From assembly GCA_029227815.1 (NCBI GenBank), contig CP118523.1:992001-1056000 (forward strand): a stretch of DNA of 64,000 nucleotides, read 5' to 3'. The notes under the pieces are model-generated. The model was not told the origin of the DNA and searched no databases. It saw only the letters and a list, made by a program, of their open reading frames with translations. The stretch's first letter is position 1. The number at the start of each line of letters is the position of its first letter. Positions 26,402-36,349 of the stretch are shown here, one piece after another. The position numbers and the translations under genes are program-made. Source of the stretch: Clostridiaceae bacterium M8S5. Its GTDB lineage: Bacteria; Bacillota; Clostridia; Tissierellales; MCWD3.

Positions 26402-26953
26402 GTGCATAATGAGTTAGAAGTTAAAGTATTAAATATAGACAAACAAGATATAATGGACAAACTTGAAAAAATAGGGGCTAAACAAGTAAAACACGAGTTT
26501 CAAGAAAATACAGTATTTGATACTAAAGATAGATACATCAAAAACAGCCTTAACGGTTATCTCAGGATTAGAGAAAAGACAAATTTAAATACAAATGAAA
26601 CTGAGTGTATATTAACACTCAAGAGAAATGTATCAAATGATGAGCTGAGAGTTAATACAGAACTAGAAACGAAATTTGACGACAAAGAATCATTAAAAGA
26701 GATACTTAACTTAATAAATGTAAACCAAGTACATTGTGGGACAAAAGAGAGAATCTCTTATGAAAAAGATGGGATACTTTTTGAGATAGATACATGGGAT
26801 AAAGAGACATATCCAGAGACATATTTAGAGTTAGAAGTTAAAGATAAAAAAGATTTAAATAGGGCTATAGAGATGCTAGATTTAAATGAAGAAGATGTCA
26901 CGTCAAAGTCATTTGATGAGTTGAGACGAGAACGAGGGCTAGGAGGATTATAA
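26402..26953 (+). CDS. CYTH-domain protein (triphosphatase / CyaB-like)
   Basis: A 183-residue protein with the defining N-terminal ELEVK (ExExK) motif at residues ~4-8. It has alternating strands with basic residues (YLRIREK, LTLKRN) and acidic pairs (ELETKF, FEIDTW, LELEVKD) that line the tunnel of triphosphate-tunnel enzymes. Members hydrolyse thiamine triphosphate or inorganic triphosphate, or act as class IV adenylate cyclases; polyphosphatase activity is more likely here. GTG start behind AAAGGAGG. Confidence 0.85.
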   Translation: MHNELEVKVLNIDKQDIMDKLEKIGAKQVKHEFQENTVFDTKDRYIKNSLNGYLRIREKTNLNTNETECILTLKRNVSNDELRVNTELETKFDDKESLKEILNLINVNQVHCGTKERISYEKDGILFEIDTWDKETYPETYLELEVKDKKDLNRAIEMLDLNEEDVTSKSFDELRRERGLGGL

Positions 26954-26979
26954 GCCTTCTTTTTATCTGTTAACAATTA

Positions 26980-27009
26980 TTGTAGAGTATTAAACTTCTA
27001 TGGTATAAT
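26980..27009 (+). promoter_or_regulatory. Promoter of the GNAT gene
   Basis: TTGTAG (26980-26985), an 18-base spacer and TATAAT (27004-27009) preceded by TGG form a sigma-A-type promoter 36 bases before the start. Confidence 0.6.
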
Positions 27010-27045
27010 TAATTACTTAAATTACCTAAAGTGGAGGTGCTTACA

Positions 27046-27645
27046 ATGAAATATACTATACCTATATTAACTGGACAGAAAGTTAGGTTAAGACCTATAG
27101 ACTTAACAGAAGATTATAAAGCATGGTATGAAGTCTCGCAAGATGAAAAAATGCACTTATGGGTAGGTAACAATGTCCCAACAGATTATGAAGAGATAAA
27201 AGAGTTGTTGAATCTCTATACCAAATATTTTATTCTATGGATGATAGAAGATATAAAGACAAATCAGGTTATAGGAATGATGAGAATAAGTTATCCAGAA
27301 AAAACAGAAGAAGGACAAGTTGCAGGAGATTCACAAAGACTACATTCAAACTATTGGCGAAAAGGTTACATGAAAGAAGCACGCAAACTGATATATAATT
27401 ATGTATTCAATGAATTAAAAGTGGATGTATTATATGCAGATGTGTGGGAAGGAAATATAAACTCTAGCAAATCATTAGAATCTGTAGGTTATAGGCACTT
27501 TGATACTAAAGAAGAATATTTCAAGAAATATAATCGTATGCAAAATAAACTGTACTATAAATTAAAAGCAAATTGGTGGGAGGAAATTTTTGTTACTAGT
27601 AGTTCTAGCGCTAACATAAACAGACATCCTAATTGTGGACATTAA
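27046..27645 (+). CDS. GNAT-family N-acetyltransferase
   Basis: A 199-residue acetyltransferase of the RimJ/RimL type. It starts with VRLRPIDLTEDYKAWYEVSQDE and carries NYWRKGYMKEARKLIYNYVF (the acetyl-CoA loop and helix, near residues ~105-125), then VWEGNINSSKSLESVGYRHF, the typical motif B. The last ~15 residues (SSSSANINRHPNCGH) extend past the fold and are Ser-rich. The substrate is unknown. ATG 27046 follows GGAGGTG; the in-frame GTG at 27031 is part of the leader. Confidence 0.85.
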   Translation: MKYTIPILTGQKVRLRPIDLTEDYKAWYEVSQDEKMHLWVGNNVPTDYEEIKELLNLYTKYFILWMIEDIKTNQVIGMMRISYPEKTEEGQVAGDSQRLHSNYWRKGYMKEARKLIYNYVFNELKVDVLYADVWEGNINSSKSLESVGYRHFDTKEEYFKKYNRMQNKLYYKLKANWWEEIFVTSSSSANINRHPNCGH

Positions 27646-27668
27646 GAGAAAAATAGATGATTCTAGAA

Positions 27669-27692
27669 GAGGGGAGAATTTAATCCCCCCTC
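27669..27692. terminator. Hairpin between convergent genes
   Basis: GAGGGG and CCCCTC form a 6-bp G-C-rich stem between the ends of the converging GNAT and SLH genes. The T-run is poor. Confidence 0.4.
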
Positions 27693-27767
27693 ATATTTAA
27701 ATTTGATAGTTTACACCAATTACTTGACAAAGCTACCGATTCTCTTGTAAATTTATTTATGTGTTTC

Positions 27768-28907
27768 CTAATTCTCTAATACTAATATTTTAGAATAATC
27801 TAATACAGTATATCTTAGATTATTATCTTCTTTCGTAAAAAATCCATCATTGTCATTCCTTATAACAGTTACTATGATATTTTTGTTACTGTTGTGATTA
27901 ATAGTTATAACATCAAAATCAAAAGTTTCTTTTTCACCATTTAATAATTTAGTATGATAAACGCTGTCAATGGCTGGACTAGGTAATCCGAAAGGTTTAA
28001 ATAATAATCCTTCAAACATGACAGAATTATATTCTCCTATAAGTAGACTTAATTCAGGACATGTCCTTATTGTCATCATACCTTCAGAATAATCATTATC
28101 ATACCCAGTGTTCAATAGACTTATGGTGTTATCTTTAATAGATATACCATGCATTAATTGATCCATTGTAATTGTTAAATAACCTTTTATATTTATTTTA
28201 GAAAATAAATTTTTTTTAGCCATTCTATACACTACTATTATAGCCTGTTCTCTAGTTAAATTTCCTTTAGGATTAAATATTCCCTTTTCTATAACATTAT
28301 TGTCATCGTCTAAAACTGGAGATTTTGTACCACTAAAGAATGAAGAACCCAATGCTAATTCCACGCCTAACTGCGCCCAGTCACTTACTGTGTTTAAATC
28401 TTTAAAAGAATTTTGTGCATACTTTCTAGATGGATTAGCTTCTAGTTGTCCATAATTCATAAACATTACAGCAGCCTGTTCTCTCGTAATTAAATCATTA
28501 GGTGAAAATATATTGTCACTAATACCATTTATAATTCCTAAAGCATTAGCCATTCTAACATACTTACTATTAGTATCAGAGAATTGTTTGTCTATTAATA
28601 CATTTTGTAAAAAATTATCCACTGTTAATTCTTCGAATTTCCATTTAGATTTGATAAAATTTTCTTTCTTAGAATTTTGTTCATTTACTTCTGCTAATAT
28701 AGCTGTAATAACTAATTCAGTGAATTCTTCTCTAGTTATGGGATCTTGGTATTTTGATTGTAAGTGTTCAGGTACATATCCAGCACTAATACTATTTTCA
28801 ACGTATTTCTTAGCCCATGGACTTGGTTCTTTCCCATCTGCAAATGCAGTTAGAAAAGATAATAACATAATCATTGCTAATAACATTAATTTACTAAATT
28901 TTCTCAT
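27768..28907 (-). CDS. S-layer homology (SLH) domain protein
   Basis: A 379-residue secreted protein with a signal peptide (FSKLMLLAMIMLLSFLTAFA, residues 4-23). Three SLH-like modules follow. The first begins WAKKYVENSISAGYVP with ITREEFTELV, the second has ALGIINGISDNIFSPNDLIT then REQAAVMFM, and the third has WAQLGVELALGSSFF...FNPKGNLTREQAIIVV. SLH domains bind pyruvylated secondary cell-wall polymers. The C-terminal ~150 residues show no family I recognise and may be the functional part. It is monocistronic and opposite to its neighbours. Confidence 0.88.
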   Translation of the reverse strand: MRKFSKLMLLAMIMLLSFLTAFADGKEPSPWAKKYVENSISAGYVPEHLQSKYQDPITREEFTELVITAILAEVNEQNSKKENFIKSKWKFEELTVDNFLQNVLIDKQFSDTNSKYVRMANALGIINGISDNIFSPNDLITREQAAVMFMNYGQLEANPSRKYAQNSFKDLNTVSDWAQLGVELALGSSFFSGTKSPVLDDDNNVIEKGIFNPKGNLTREQAIIVVYRMAKKNLFSKINIKGYLTITMDQLMHGISIKDNTISLLNTGYDNDYSEGMMTIRTCPELSLLIGEYNSVMFEGLLFKPFGLPSPAIDSVYHTKLLNGEKETFDFDVITINHNSNKNIIVTVIRNDNDGFFTKEDNNLRYTVLDYSKILVLEN

Positions 28908-29062
28908 ATTAAGCCCTCCTTAAAAACTTTTTTACATATTAAAAACTGATTGTGTCAATTTTTATTTTTCATTACAAAAAATATGATTAGCATTATTATA
29001 ATACCATAAATTTACATATAATTCAATGTTTGTAAAAAAGTTAGGATAGTATGCAAAATAAG

Positions 29063-29198
29063 GATGTAGAAATCTTAATAGGAGATGAACTAAAAATACC
29101 TCATGTATTTGTTAGTATAAGTATCATCACACATATCAAATAAGCTAGTGCAATACATAAAAGGATATAGCTTCTCAAGGAAACTAATAGGAATGTAA
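29063..29198 (+). pseudogene. IS200/IS605 transposase (TnpA) relic
   Basis: Two frames together read DVEILIGDELKIPHVFVSIS and, after a frameshift near 29138, NKLVQYIKGYSFSRKLIGM then stop. This is the IS200-type pattern of VEVL...MPDHVHLLVSIPP followed by a (V/I)xxLKGxSSRKL. Only ~45 codons remain and both ends of the gene are gone. The following ~80 bases resemble part of the gap at 37.5 kb. Confidence 0.55.
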
Positions 29199-29324
29199 AG
29201 TGATAAGATTCTATACAAAAAACAACGAGCCACACTCTTACAATGCATGACCCGATTTCAATTCATTATAGTTATTCTAAATTGTATTCGTAAACTAAAA
29301 AATATCAGATATCCAACAAAACTG

Positions 29325-30443
29325 CTAAAAGTTTATCTGTTTTTTCCTCATGGTTATAGATAGAACAAGTCCAATACAAATCATATTAGAAAGAAGGAAT
29401 GTACCTCCAGAGCTTATAAATGGAAGAGGTATACCAGTAACAGGGGTTAGTCCCATAGTCATTCCTATGTTCTCTATAATGTGAAACAAGAATAGTGATG
29501 TAATGCCTATAATAGTCAAAGATGCGAACATATCCTTGGCCTCTCGTGCATTCTTAATCAACCTGTATATTAAAATAAAGAACAACAGAAGTATTACACA
29601 TCCACCAACAAATCCAAAGGCTTCACCAGCAACAGAATATATAAAATCTGTTTGTTTTGCTGGTAGATAGCCACTTTTTACAAAACTAGCTTCATTGGTA
29701 ATAAATCTACCAAACATTTGACCAGAGCCTAGAGCTATCTTAGAGTGATAAACTTGATATCCAGCACCATTAGGGTAAAGCTCAGGATATAAAAACACAT
29801 ATACTCTGTCTTTTTGATATGGCTTCAACTTAAAAAACCATATTAAAGGTAAACTTATTAATCCCAATATAAAGGAGTATATAAAGTATTTGAAATTTAC
29901 ACCAACAATAAATAACATTATAATGGTATAAAAAATAAAAACAATCGCAGTACCAGCATCAGGTTGTTGTAAAACTAGGAAGATAGGCAATCCTGCAAAT
30001 GCTATCACTTTAAATAAAACCTTGAAATCATTTATGTTTTCTTTATTTCTATCTATAAACTCTGCAAGAGATATTATAATACCTACCTTAGCAATCTCAG
30101 ATGGTTGGAATCTTACAGGTCCTATAATTAGCCAGCTTCTAGCACCCCAAGTTTTATCACCAACACCAAATATAATAACAGCTAAGAGTAAAATATTACA
30201 AATAACATATATAGGCATGTATAGCTTTCTAAACAGTTCATAATTTAGCATACACAAAAACACAATACCTGCAATACCAAGCAAAAAAGCCATACCTTGC
30301 GGTTTTAGATACGTCATGTACCCAGAGCTTGATTCCAAAGTTGCAAGATAGATTACAAAAAAACCACATACATTTAGCAATATAACATCTAGAAACAGTA
30401 TAAAATCAAAATTCTTTAATAATTTTTTTTCAAATCCTAACAT
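29325..30443 (-). CDS. rodA: SEDS-family peptidoglycan polymerase RodA
   Basis: A 372-residue integral membrane glycosyltransferase of the SEDS family that polymerises lipid II during cell elongation. About ten hydrophobic helices are visible. Conserved features are the GARSWLIIGPVRFQPSEIAKVG segment, LQQPDAGTA, PNGAGYQVYHSKIALGSGQM, and PLPFISSGGTFLLSNM near the C-terminus. RodA is favoured over FtsW by the GARSW/GSGQMFG pattern. Start ATG 30443 follows GAAAGGG; an upstream in-frame ATG overlaps this ribosome site. It stands alone, apart from mreBCD. Confidence 0.9.
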   Translation of the reverse strand: MLGFEKKLLKNFDFILFLDVILLNVCGFFVIYLATLESSSGYMTYLKPQGMAFLLGIAGIVFLCMLNYELFRKLYMPIYVICNILLLAVIIFGVGDKTWGARSWLIIGPVRFQPSEIAKVGIIISLAEFIDRNKENINDFKVLFKVIAFAGLPIFLVLQQPDAGTAIVFIFYTIIMLFIVGVNFKYFIYSFILGLISLPLIWFFKLKPYQKDRVYVFLYPELYPNGAGYQVYHSKIALGSGQMFGRFITNEASFVKSGYLPAKQTDFIYSVAGEAFGFVGGCVILLLFFILIYRLIKNAREAKDMFASLTIIGITSLFLFHIIENIGMTMGLTPVTGIPLPFISSGGTFLLSNMICIGLVLSITMRKKQINF

Positions 30444-30616
30444 AATAATCCCTTTCATTTTTGTTTATATACTTTTTTCATTATAACATATTTAGTAAGC
30501 AAAAGCTGTATAGTAGAGTATTTTTTTTAATAGAGGATTAAATAAATTGGTTTTCATTGTATTACAACGTTCTATGTATATTTTAAGTATAATGTAATCT
30601 TAAAGGTTTTATGTGG

Positions 30617-30622
30617 TATAAT
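30617..30622 (+). promoter_or_regulatory. -10 element of the nfo-queG promoter
   Basis: TGGTATAAT supplies a good -10 hexamer 33 bases before the nfo start; no convincing -35 is visible, as is usual for an extended -10. Confidence 0.5.
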
Positions 30623-30655
30623 AATAACAACTATAAATATAGAAAGGATGATTAC

Positions 30656-31489
30656 ATGCTTACAATAGGTTGTCACCTATCCATATCAAAAGGATATTAT
30701 AAAGCTGGTCTTCAAGCCGTAGAAATAAATGCAAACTCCTTTCAGTTTTTTACTAGAAATCCAAGAGGAGGAAAAGCAAAAGCACTTAATTTTGAAGATA
30801 TAGATAAGATAAAACAATTAGTAAAAGAATACAATTTTGGGGTACTATTTGCCCACGCACCTTACACAATGAACTTGAGCTCAGATAAAGAGGATATCAG
30901 ACAATTTGCTAAAAATGTACTAAAAGATGATTTGGTGAGAATTAGTCATCTACCTGAGTCTTACTATATATTCCATCCAGGAAGCCATTTAAAACAAGGA
31001 CCTACAAAGGGGATAGAATTCATAGTTGATGCACTTAATGATGTTATAACAAGTGATAATAATATTACAATATTACTAGAAGGAATGTCGGGTAAAGGAA
31101 CAGAAATAGGTAGAAGTTTTGAAGAGTTAAAGCAGATTATAGATGGAGTAAAATATAACAAAAACTTAGGTGTATGTATTGACACTTGTCATATGTATTC
31201 TAGTGGTTATGATATAGTAAATGATTTAGATGGTGTGTTAAATAAAATAGATAGCATCATAGGGTTAGATAGAGTAAAAGCTGTTCACTTGAACGATAGT
31301 AAAACAGAATTTGCTTCTTTTAAAGACAGACATGAACTTATAGGTGAAGGAACAATAGGATTAGAAACTATAACAAATATCATAAATCATCCAAAGCTTA
31401 GACATCTACCATTTAATTTGGAAACACCAACTGATGAAGAAGGACACAAAAAAGAAATTGAGCTACTAAAATCAGTATATAAGGATTGA
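30656..31489 (+). CDS. nfo: Endonuclease IV Nfo
   Basis: A 277-residue TIM-barrel AP endonuclease that cuts DNA 5' to abasic sites using three zinc ions. Family motifs in order are GCHLSISKGYYKA, FQFFTRNPRG, LFAHAPYTMNLSS, FHPGSH, LLEGMSGKGTEIG, GVCIDTCHMYSSGYD, VKAVHLNDSKTEFASFKDRH and GEGTIG. Start ATG 30656 follows GAAAGGATG. queG begins seven bases after the stop, so the two are co-transcribed. Confidence 0.95.
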   Translation: MLTIGCHLSISKGYYKAGLQAVEINANSFQFFTRNPRGGKAKALNFEDIDKIKQLVKEYNFGVLFAHAPYTMNLSSDKEDIRQFAKNVLKDDLVRISHLPESYYIFHPGSHLKQGPTKGIEFIVDALNDVITSDNNITILLEGMSGKGTEIGRSFEELKQIIDGVKYNKNLGVCIDTCHMYSSGYDIVNDLDGVLNKIDSIIGLDRVKAVHLNDSKTEFASFKDRHELIGEGTIGLETITNIINHPKLRHLPFNLETPTDEEGHKKEIELLKSVYKD

Positions 31490-31495
31490 TAAGAT

Positions 31496-32596
31496 TTGAA
31501 TATTAAAGACTATATAACTAATATAGCACAAGAACTAAATATTGATATAATAGGCTTTGGGAGTACAAAGCCTTTTGATGATGTAAAAGAAGTATTAAAG
31601 CATAGAAGAGATAAAAATTATTCATGTGATTTAGAATCATTGGATATAGAAAAGAGATGTAATCCTAAAATGCATTTAGATAACGCTAAGTCATTTATAA
31701 CTATAGGGATATCTTATAATGTAAAGAGTAAGCCAAAACCCCTAGAGCTTAGTGGAAAACTATCAAAAACATCATGGGGGATTGACTATCACAATGTACT
31801 AAAAGCCAAGTTAAAACAACTTGCAAGTAAACTAAAAGAGCTAGTAGATTATAATTATAAGATTGTAGTTGATACATCAGAGTTGATTGATAGAGAGGTA
31901 GCAGTAAGATCGGATATAGGATGGTACGGCAAAAACTGTTCTGTTATCAATGATAAATATGGATCATTTATTTTCATAGGATATTTGATAACAGACATAG
32001 ACCTAGGAGTAAAAGATATAACTAACCATAGTAAATGTGGAGAATGTAACAAATGCGTGTTAGCCTGCCCTACAGGAGCGTTAAACGAAGGATATGAATT
32101 TGATGCAAATAAGTGTATTTCCTATTTGACTCAAACTAAAAAAGATATACCTTACGAATTAAGGGATAAAATGGGCATAAGCATATATGGCTGTGACATT
32201 TGTCAGGAAGCTTGCCCGTATAATTTGCATGCAGTTATATCAGAGCATGATGAATTCATACCAAAGAAGACGTTGGGGTTCATAGATTTAAAAGAAATAA
32301 TAAATATGAGTAAACAAGAGTTTAACCAAAAATACAGTGAAATGTCAGGTTCTTGGAGAGGCAGAAATGTACTAAGAAGAAATAGTGTAATTGCGTTAGG
32401 AAACATTGGGAGTAAGAAGAGTTTAGACATATTAAAAGAAACGCTAAATGACCCAAGTCCGACGATAAGAAAGTATACAGCATATTCAATACTAAAAACA
32501 GATGATTTACAAGGAAGAGAGCTATTGAGAGAACATTTAAGATTTGAAAATGATGAATCTGTTAGAGAAGAAATTCTAAAACTTTTACTTAGGTGA
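31496..32596 (+). CDS. queG: Epoxyqueuosine reductase QueG
   Basis: QueG reduces epoxyqueuosine in tRNA to queuosine using cobalamin and two [4Fe-4S] clusters. The 366-residue protein has the N-terminal GFGSTKPF start, DTSELIDREVAVRSDIGWYGKN (catalytic Asp and cobalamin region), the cluster Cys sets CGECNKCVLACPTGAL and YGCDICQEACPYN, and a C-terminal HEAT-like pair (ALGNIGSKKSLDILKETLND). The TTG start follows AAGGATTGATAAG. It completes the queuosine pathway begun by queDEC-folE at 1.5-3.9 kb. Confidence 0.93.
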   Translation: MNIKDYITNIAQELNIDIIGFGSTKPFDDVKEVLKHRRDKNYSCDLESLDIEKRCNPKMHLDNAKSFITIGISYNVKSKPKPLELSGKLSKTSWGIDYHNVLKAKLKQLASKLKELVDYNYKIVVDTSELIDREVAVRSDIGWYGKNCSVINDKYGSFIFIGYLITDIDLGVKDITNHSKCGECNKCVLACPTGALNEGYEFDANKCISYLTQTKKDIPYELRDKMGISIYGCDICQEACPYNLHAVISEHDEFIPKKTLGFIDLKEIINMSKQEFNQKYSEMSGSWRGRNVLRRNSVIALGNIGSKKSLDILKETLNDPSPTIRKYTAYSILKTDDLQGRELLREHLRFENDESVREEILKLLLR

Positions 32597-32729
32597 TATA
32601 TCACAATAATTTATAGTCAAATATCAGGTTAAATTTTGTTAATAATTCTATTATTACTTTACTATTTAAATACAAAGAGATATTATATATATAGGCAAAT
32701 ATACAATAAAGTATGAGGGGGATTTAATT

Positions 32730-33917
32730 ATGTCAAATGTACATGAATTAAATTTTTTAAAAGAAGAAATCAACACGCTAAAAGACCAAGGAGTATACAG
32801 AAAGCTTCCAGTACTAGAAGGTGCTAATGAAGCTGAAATCATATTAAATGGAAAGAAAGTAATCAATCTTTCTTCAAATAACTACTTAGGGTTTGCAAAT
32901 CATCCTAGACTAAAGAAAGCAGCTATAGAGGCTGTCGAGAAATACGGAGTTGGTGCTGGTGCAGTAAGAACAATTGTTGGTAATATGGATATACACGAAC
33001 AACTAGAAGAAATATTAGCTAAGTTTAAAAGAGAAGAAGCTGTAATGGTATTCCAATCAGGATTTAATTGTAATGCAGGAACAATACAAGCAATTACAAA
33101 AAAAGGTGATTTAATAATATCGGATGAATTAAACCATGCAAGTATAATAGATGGAGTAAGATTGAGTAAAGCAGACAGAGCTGTATTCAAGCACTCTGAC
33201 ATGGAAGACCTAGAGAGAGTATTAAAAGAAAAAAGAAGCAATTATAACAATGTTTTAATTATTACTGACGGTGTTTTCAGTATGGACGGAGATATTGCCA
33301 AGCTACCTGAAATAGTTGAATTAGCTGAAAAATATGACGCATTAACATATGTTGATGATGCACATGGTTCAGGAGTATTGGGAGAGTCTGGTAGAGGGAC
33401 AGTAGACCACTTTGGATTACACGGAAGAGTTGACTTTAGTATAGGAACATTATCAAAAGCAATAGGAGTAATCGGTGGTTATGTTGCGTGTAGTAAAGTT
33501 GGTCAAGAGTGGTTAAATCATAGAGGAAGACCAATATTATTTAGTACAGCTTTACCACCAGCAGCAGTTGGAGCTATAATCCAGGCAGTAACTATGCTTA
33601 TGGAAACTACTGAGTTTACAGATAGATTATGGGACAATGCAAAATACTTCAAAGAGAAGCTAGGTAAGTTAGGGTTTAATACAGGAAAGAGTGAAACTCC
33701 AATAACACCAGTAATAATAGGAGACGAAGCTCAAACTATGGAGTTTAGTAAGAAATTATTGGATAAAGGTGTATTCGTATCAGGTATAGTATTCCCAACA
33801 GTTCCAAAAGGAACAGGAAGAGTAAGATGTATGGTAACAGCTGGTCATACAAAAGAGCAATTAGATAGAGCTGTTGCAGTATTTGAAGAAATAGGTAAGG
33901 AAATGAACTTAATTTAA
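32730..33917 (+). CDS. kbl: Glycine C-acetyltransferase (2-amino-3-ketobutyrate CoA ligase)
   Basis: A 395-residue PLP enzyme of the alpha-oxoamine synthase family that splits 2-amino-3-ketobutyrate with CoA into glycine and acetyl-CoA. Motifs are [74 protein letters not shown] and the PLP Lys in [12 protein letters not shown]. No threonine dehydrogenase gene is adjacent. GAGGGGG precedes the ATG. 8-amino-7-oxononanoate synthase is the main alternative, but SGFNCNAG and the [16 protein letters not shown] pattern favour Kbl. Confidence 0.88.
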   Translation: MSNVHELNFLKEEINTLKDQGVYRKLPVLEGANEAEIILNGKKVINLSSNNYLGFANHPRLKKAAIEAVEKYGVGAGAVRTIVGNMDIHEQLEEILAKFKREEAVMVFQSGFNCNAGTIQAITKKGDLIISDELNHASIIDGVRLSKADRAVFKHSDMEDLERVLKEKRSNYNNVLIITDGVFSMDGDIAKLPEIVELAEKYDALTYVDDAHGSGVLGESGRGTVDHFGLHGRVDFSIGTLSKAIGVIGGYVACSKVGQEWLNHRGRPILFSTALPPAAVGAIIQAVTMLMETTEFTDRLWDNAKYFKEKLGKLGFNTGKSETPITPVIIGDEAQTMEFSKKLLDKGVFVSGIVFPTVPKGTGRVRCMVTAGHTKEQLDRAVAVFEEIGKEMNLI

Positions 33918-33924
33918 TGATTTA

Positions 33925-33964
33925 AAGACTGTTTGAGTTTAGACTTAAGCAGTCTTCTTTTTTT
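33925..33964 (+). terminator. Terminator after kbl
   Basis: AAGACTGTTTGAG and CTTAAGCAGTCTT form a 13-bp stem with two G-U pairs, then CTTTTTTTATT. Confidence 0.85.
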
Positions 33965-34065
33965 ATTAGCAAGTTCAAAAATTAACAATACAATGAAAGT
34001 TATATACGCCATATATTGCCATGACATAAAAATAAAAATGAGATGAAGTCATGATAAAAAACTGG

Positions 34066-34071
34066 TATAAT
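34066..34071 (+). promoter_or_regulatory. -10 element before the 5'-nucleotidase gene
   Basis: ACTGGTATAAT gives an extended -10, 46 bases before the start of the secreted nucleotidase; no strong -35 is visible. Confidence 0.45.
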
Positions 34072-34117
34072 ATTTAATAGTTATTTAATAAGTAAATTTC
34101 AAAGGAGGATTTAAAAA

Positions 34118-35869
34118 TTGAAGAAAATAACAGGTATCTTAGTAAGTATTATGTTAGTTTTTTTACTATGTTTTCAAGTAGCAGGAGTAGAAGTAAATGC
34201 AACAACATCAGACAAAGAAATAGTTATTTTCCATACTAATGATACTCACGCAAGAGTAGAAGAAGGTAAATATGCTGGTATGGGATTTGCTAAAGTAGCA
34301 ACTTACATTAAGGAACAAAGAGCAAAAGATCCTAATATGTTAGTACTAGATGCGGGAGATACTTTCCACGGACAAACTATAGCTACATTAGTTAAAGGTG
34401 AGAGTATTGCAAAAATAATGAACATGATTAAGTACGATGCAATGGCAGCAGGTAACCATGATTTTGATTATGGACAAGAGAGATTAGTAGAGTTAGACAA
34501 AATAACAAACTTTCCAATATTAGCGGCTAACGTAAAAAAAGAAGATGATAGTTTATTACTTAAGCCATATACTATCAAAGAGGTTAATGGAGTGAAATTT
34601 GGAATATTTGGTTTAGCAACGCCAGAGACTGCATATATGACTCATCCAAAAAATGTTAAAGGCTTAAAGTTTGTAGATCCGGTAAAAGAGTCTAAAAACA
34701 TGGTGGAAAAGTTGAAGAAAGAAAATGTAGATGTAATAATTGCATTAGCTCATATAGGGCTAGATGAAAGTAGTAAAGTAACAAGTGAAAAAATAGCTAA
34801 AGAAGTAGATGGAATAGATATAATAATTGATGGACATAGCCATACAACATTAGAAGAAGGAAAAACAGTTAAAAACACACTAATAGTAAGTACAGGAGAG
34901 TATGACAAAAACTTAGGTAAAGTAATTCTTAAGTTTGATGGTAAAAAGCTATTATCAAAAAAAGCAGAATTAATATCAAAAGATGCTGCAAAAGAAACAA
35001 AACAAGACGAAGAAATAGTTAAGCTTGTGGAAGAAATTAAAAACGGACAAAAAAATGTATTAAATGAAATAGTTGGAGAGACAAAAGTTGTTTTAGATGG
35101 AGAAAGAGCACAAGTAAGAACAGGTGAGACTAACTTAGGAAATCTTATCACAGATGCTATGTTAGATGCGACAGGTGCACAAATAGCTATCACAAACGGT
35201 GGTGGAATAAGAGCATCAATCAATGTTGGTAAGATTACTAAAGAAGAAGTTATCACGGTTTTACCATTTGGGAACTTTATAGTTACAAAGAACTTAACAG
35301 GAAAGCAAATATTAGCAGCTCTTGAACATGGTACAGATTCAGCGCCAGAACCAAAGGGAGCATTTACACATGTATCAGGTATAACTTACAAGATAGATAC
35401 AAACAACCCAGCAGGAAGCAGAGTAACAGATGTAATGGTTAACGCAAAAGCATTAGAATTAGAACAGACATACCTAGTTGCAACAAATGATTTTATGGCA
35501 GCAGGTGGAGATGGGTTCTCAATGTTTGGGGATGAACCAGTAGTAGCTGAGTACAATGCTTTAGATGAAGCATTAATAGAATATATGCAAAAAATAAAAG
35601 AAGTAGCACCAAAGGTAGAAGGTAGAATAACAATCATACCTAAAGAAGAGGTAAAAGAGGAAGTTAAAGAAGAAGTTAAAGAAACTCCTCCAGCACCAGT
35701 AGTACAGTTACCAAAAACAGTGAACTACACTGTTGTAAAAGGAGATGTTCTTTGGAGAATAGCAAAGAAACATAATACTACTTGGGAAAACTTAGCTAAA
35801 ATGAATGAGTTAAAGAATCCTCACCTTATAATAATAGGACAAGTATTACACGTTCCAGTAGTGAAGTAG
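34118..35869 (+). CDS. Secreted 5'-nucleotidase/UshA-family protein with C-terminal LysM
   Basis: A 583-residue exported enzyme starting at TTG behind AAAGGAGG. It has a signal peptide (residues ~1-28). The metallophosphoesterase domain (~35-270) has FHTNDTHA, LDAGDTFHG, AAGNHDFDYG, ALAHIGLDE and DGHSHT. The 5'-nucleotidase C-terminal domain (~300-505) has GETNLGNLITDAML, NGGGIRASI and the substrate-binding FMAAGGDGF. An EEVKEEVKEEVKETP linker leads to one LysM (540-582), which anchors the protein to peptidoglycan. It probably dephosphorylates extracellular nucleotides for scavenging. Confidence 0.92.
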   Translation: MKKITGILVSIMLVFLLCFQVAGVEVNATTSDKEIVIFHTNDTHARVEEGKYAGMGFAKVATYIKEQRAKDPNMLVLDAGDTFHGQTIATLVKGESIAKIMNMIKYDAMAAGNHDFDYGQERLVELDKITNFPILAANVKKEDDSLLLKPYTIKEVNGVKFGIFGLATPETAYMTHPKNVKGLKFVDPVKESKNMVEKLKKENVDVIIALAHIGLDESSKVTSEKIAKEVDGIDIIIDGHSHTTLEEGKTVKNTLIVSTGEYDKNLGKVILKFDGKKLLSKKAELISKDAAKETKQDEEIVKLVEEIKNGQKNVLNEIVGETKVVLDGERAQVRTGETNLGNLITDAMLDATGAQIAITNGGGIRASINVGKITKEEVITVLPFGNFIVTKNLTGKQILAALEHGTDSAPEPKGAFTHVSGITYKIDTNNPAGSRVTDVMVNAKALELEQTYLVATNDFMAAGGDGFSMFGDEPVVAEYNALDEALIEYMQKIKEVAPKVEGRITIIPKEEVKEEVKEEVKETPPAPVVQLPKTVNYTVVKGDVLWRIAKKHNTTWENLAKMNELKNPHLIIIGQVLHVPVVK

Positions 35870-35885
35870 AATATATTATAATTCC

Positions 35886-35925
35886 AAGAATCATCATAGC
35901 ATTTGACTATGATGATTCTTTTTTG
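35886..35925 (+). terminator. Terminator after the 5'-nucleotidase gene
   Basis: AAGAATCATCATAG and CTATGATGATTCTT form a 14-bp perfect stem with a 7-base loop and a T-run. Confidence 0.92.
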
Positions 35926-36055
35926 TATATAAACATTGTAAAAGATTTCAAGATTGAATGAATTTATATAATGTGTTATCATAAAATATATTATAGGACA
36001 TTATCTCTTGATATTACCAATAATATTTAGAGATAGATTTGACGAGGTGATGAGT

Positions 36056-36337
36056 GTGATAATAGGTTCTTGTTCAGTCGAATTAATGGTATTTGAATCA
36101 AACTCATTAAAGGAAAAAAGACACGTAATAAAAAGCATCCTAGGAAGGATACAGTCAAAGTTTAATGTATCAATAGCAGAAGTAGGATTTAACGATCTTT
36201 GGAATAAATCAGAAATTGGTTTTGCATGTGTTACAAATGATAGCACTCATGCAAACAGCATGATATCAAAAATACTAAACTATATTGAGAGAGACAATAG
36301 AGTAGAGGTACTGAATGTGTGCATAGAAATACTCTAA
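36056..36337 (+). CDS. DUF503 family protein (YlxP-like)
   Basis: A 93-residue ferredoxin-like-fold protein. It has the family's signature I(I/V)GSCxxEL...SLKEKRHVIKSILGRIQSKFNVSIAEVG. YlxP-type proteins lie near rbfA in many Firmicutes and are linked to ribosome assembly; this copy is instead next to nth. I chose GTG 36056 because GAGGTG is six bases upstream and the family starts there. The stop touches the nth leader. Confidence 0.82.
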   Translation: MIIGSCSVELMVFESNSLKEKRHVIKSILGRIQSKFNVSIAEVGFNDLWNKSEIGFACVTNDSTHANSMISKILNYIERDNRVEVLNVCIEIL

Positions 36338-36349
36338 ATGGAGGATGAA

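Noticed and set aside
28513-28923. 136-codon rightward frame opposite the SLH gene
   Set aside because: Antisense of a gene with clear signal peptide and SLH domains; no supporting features of its own.
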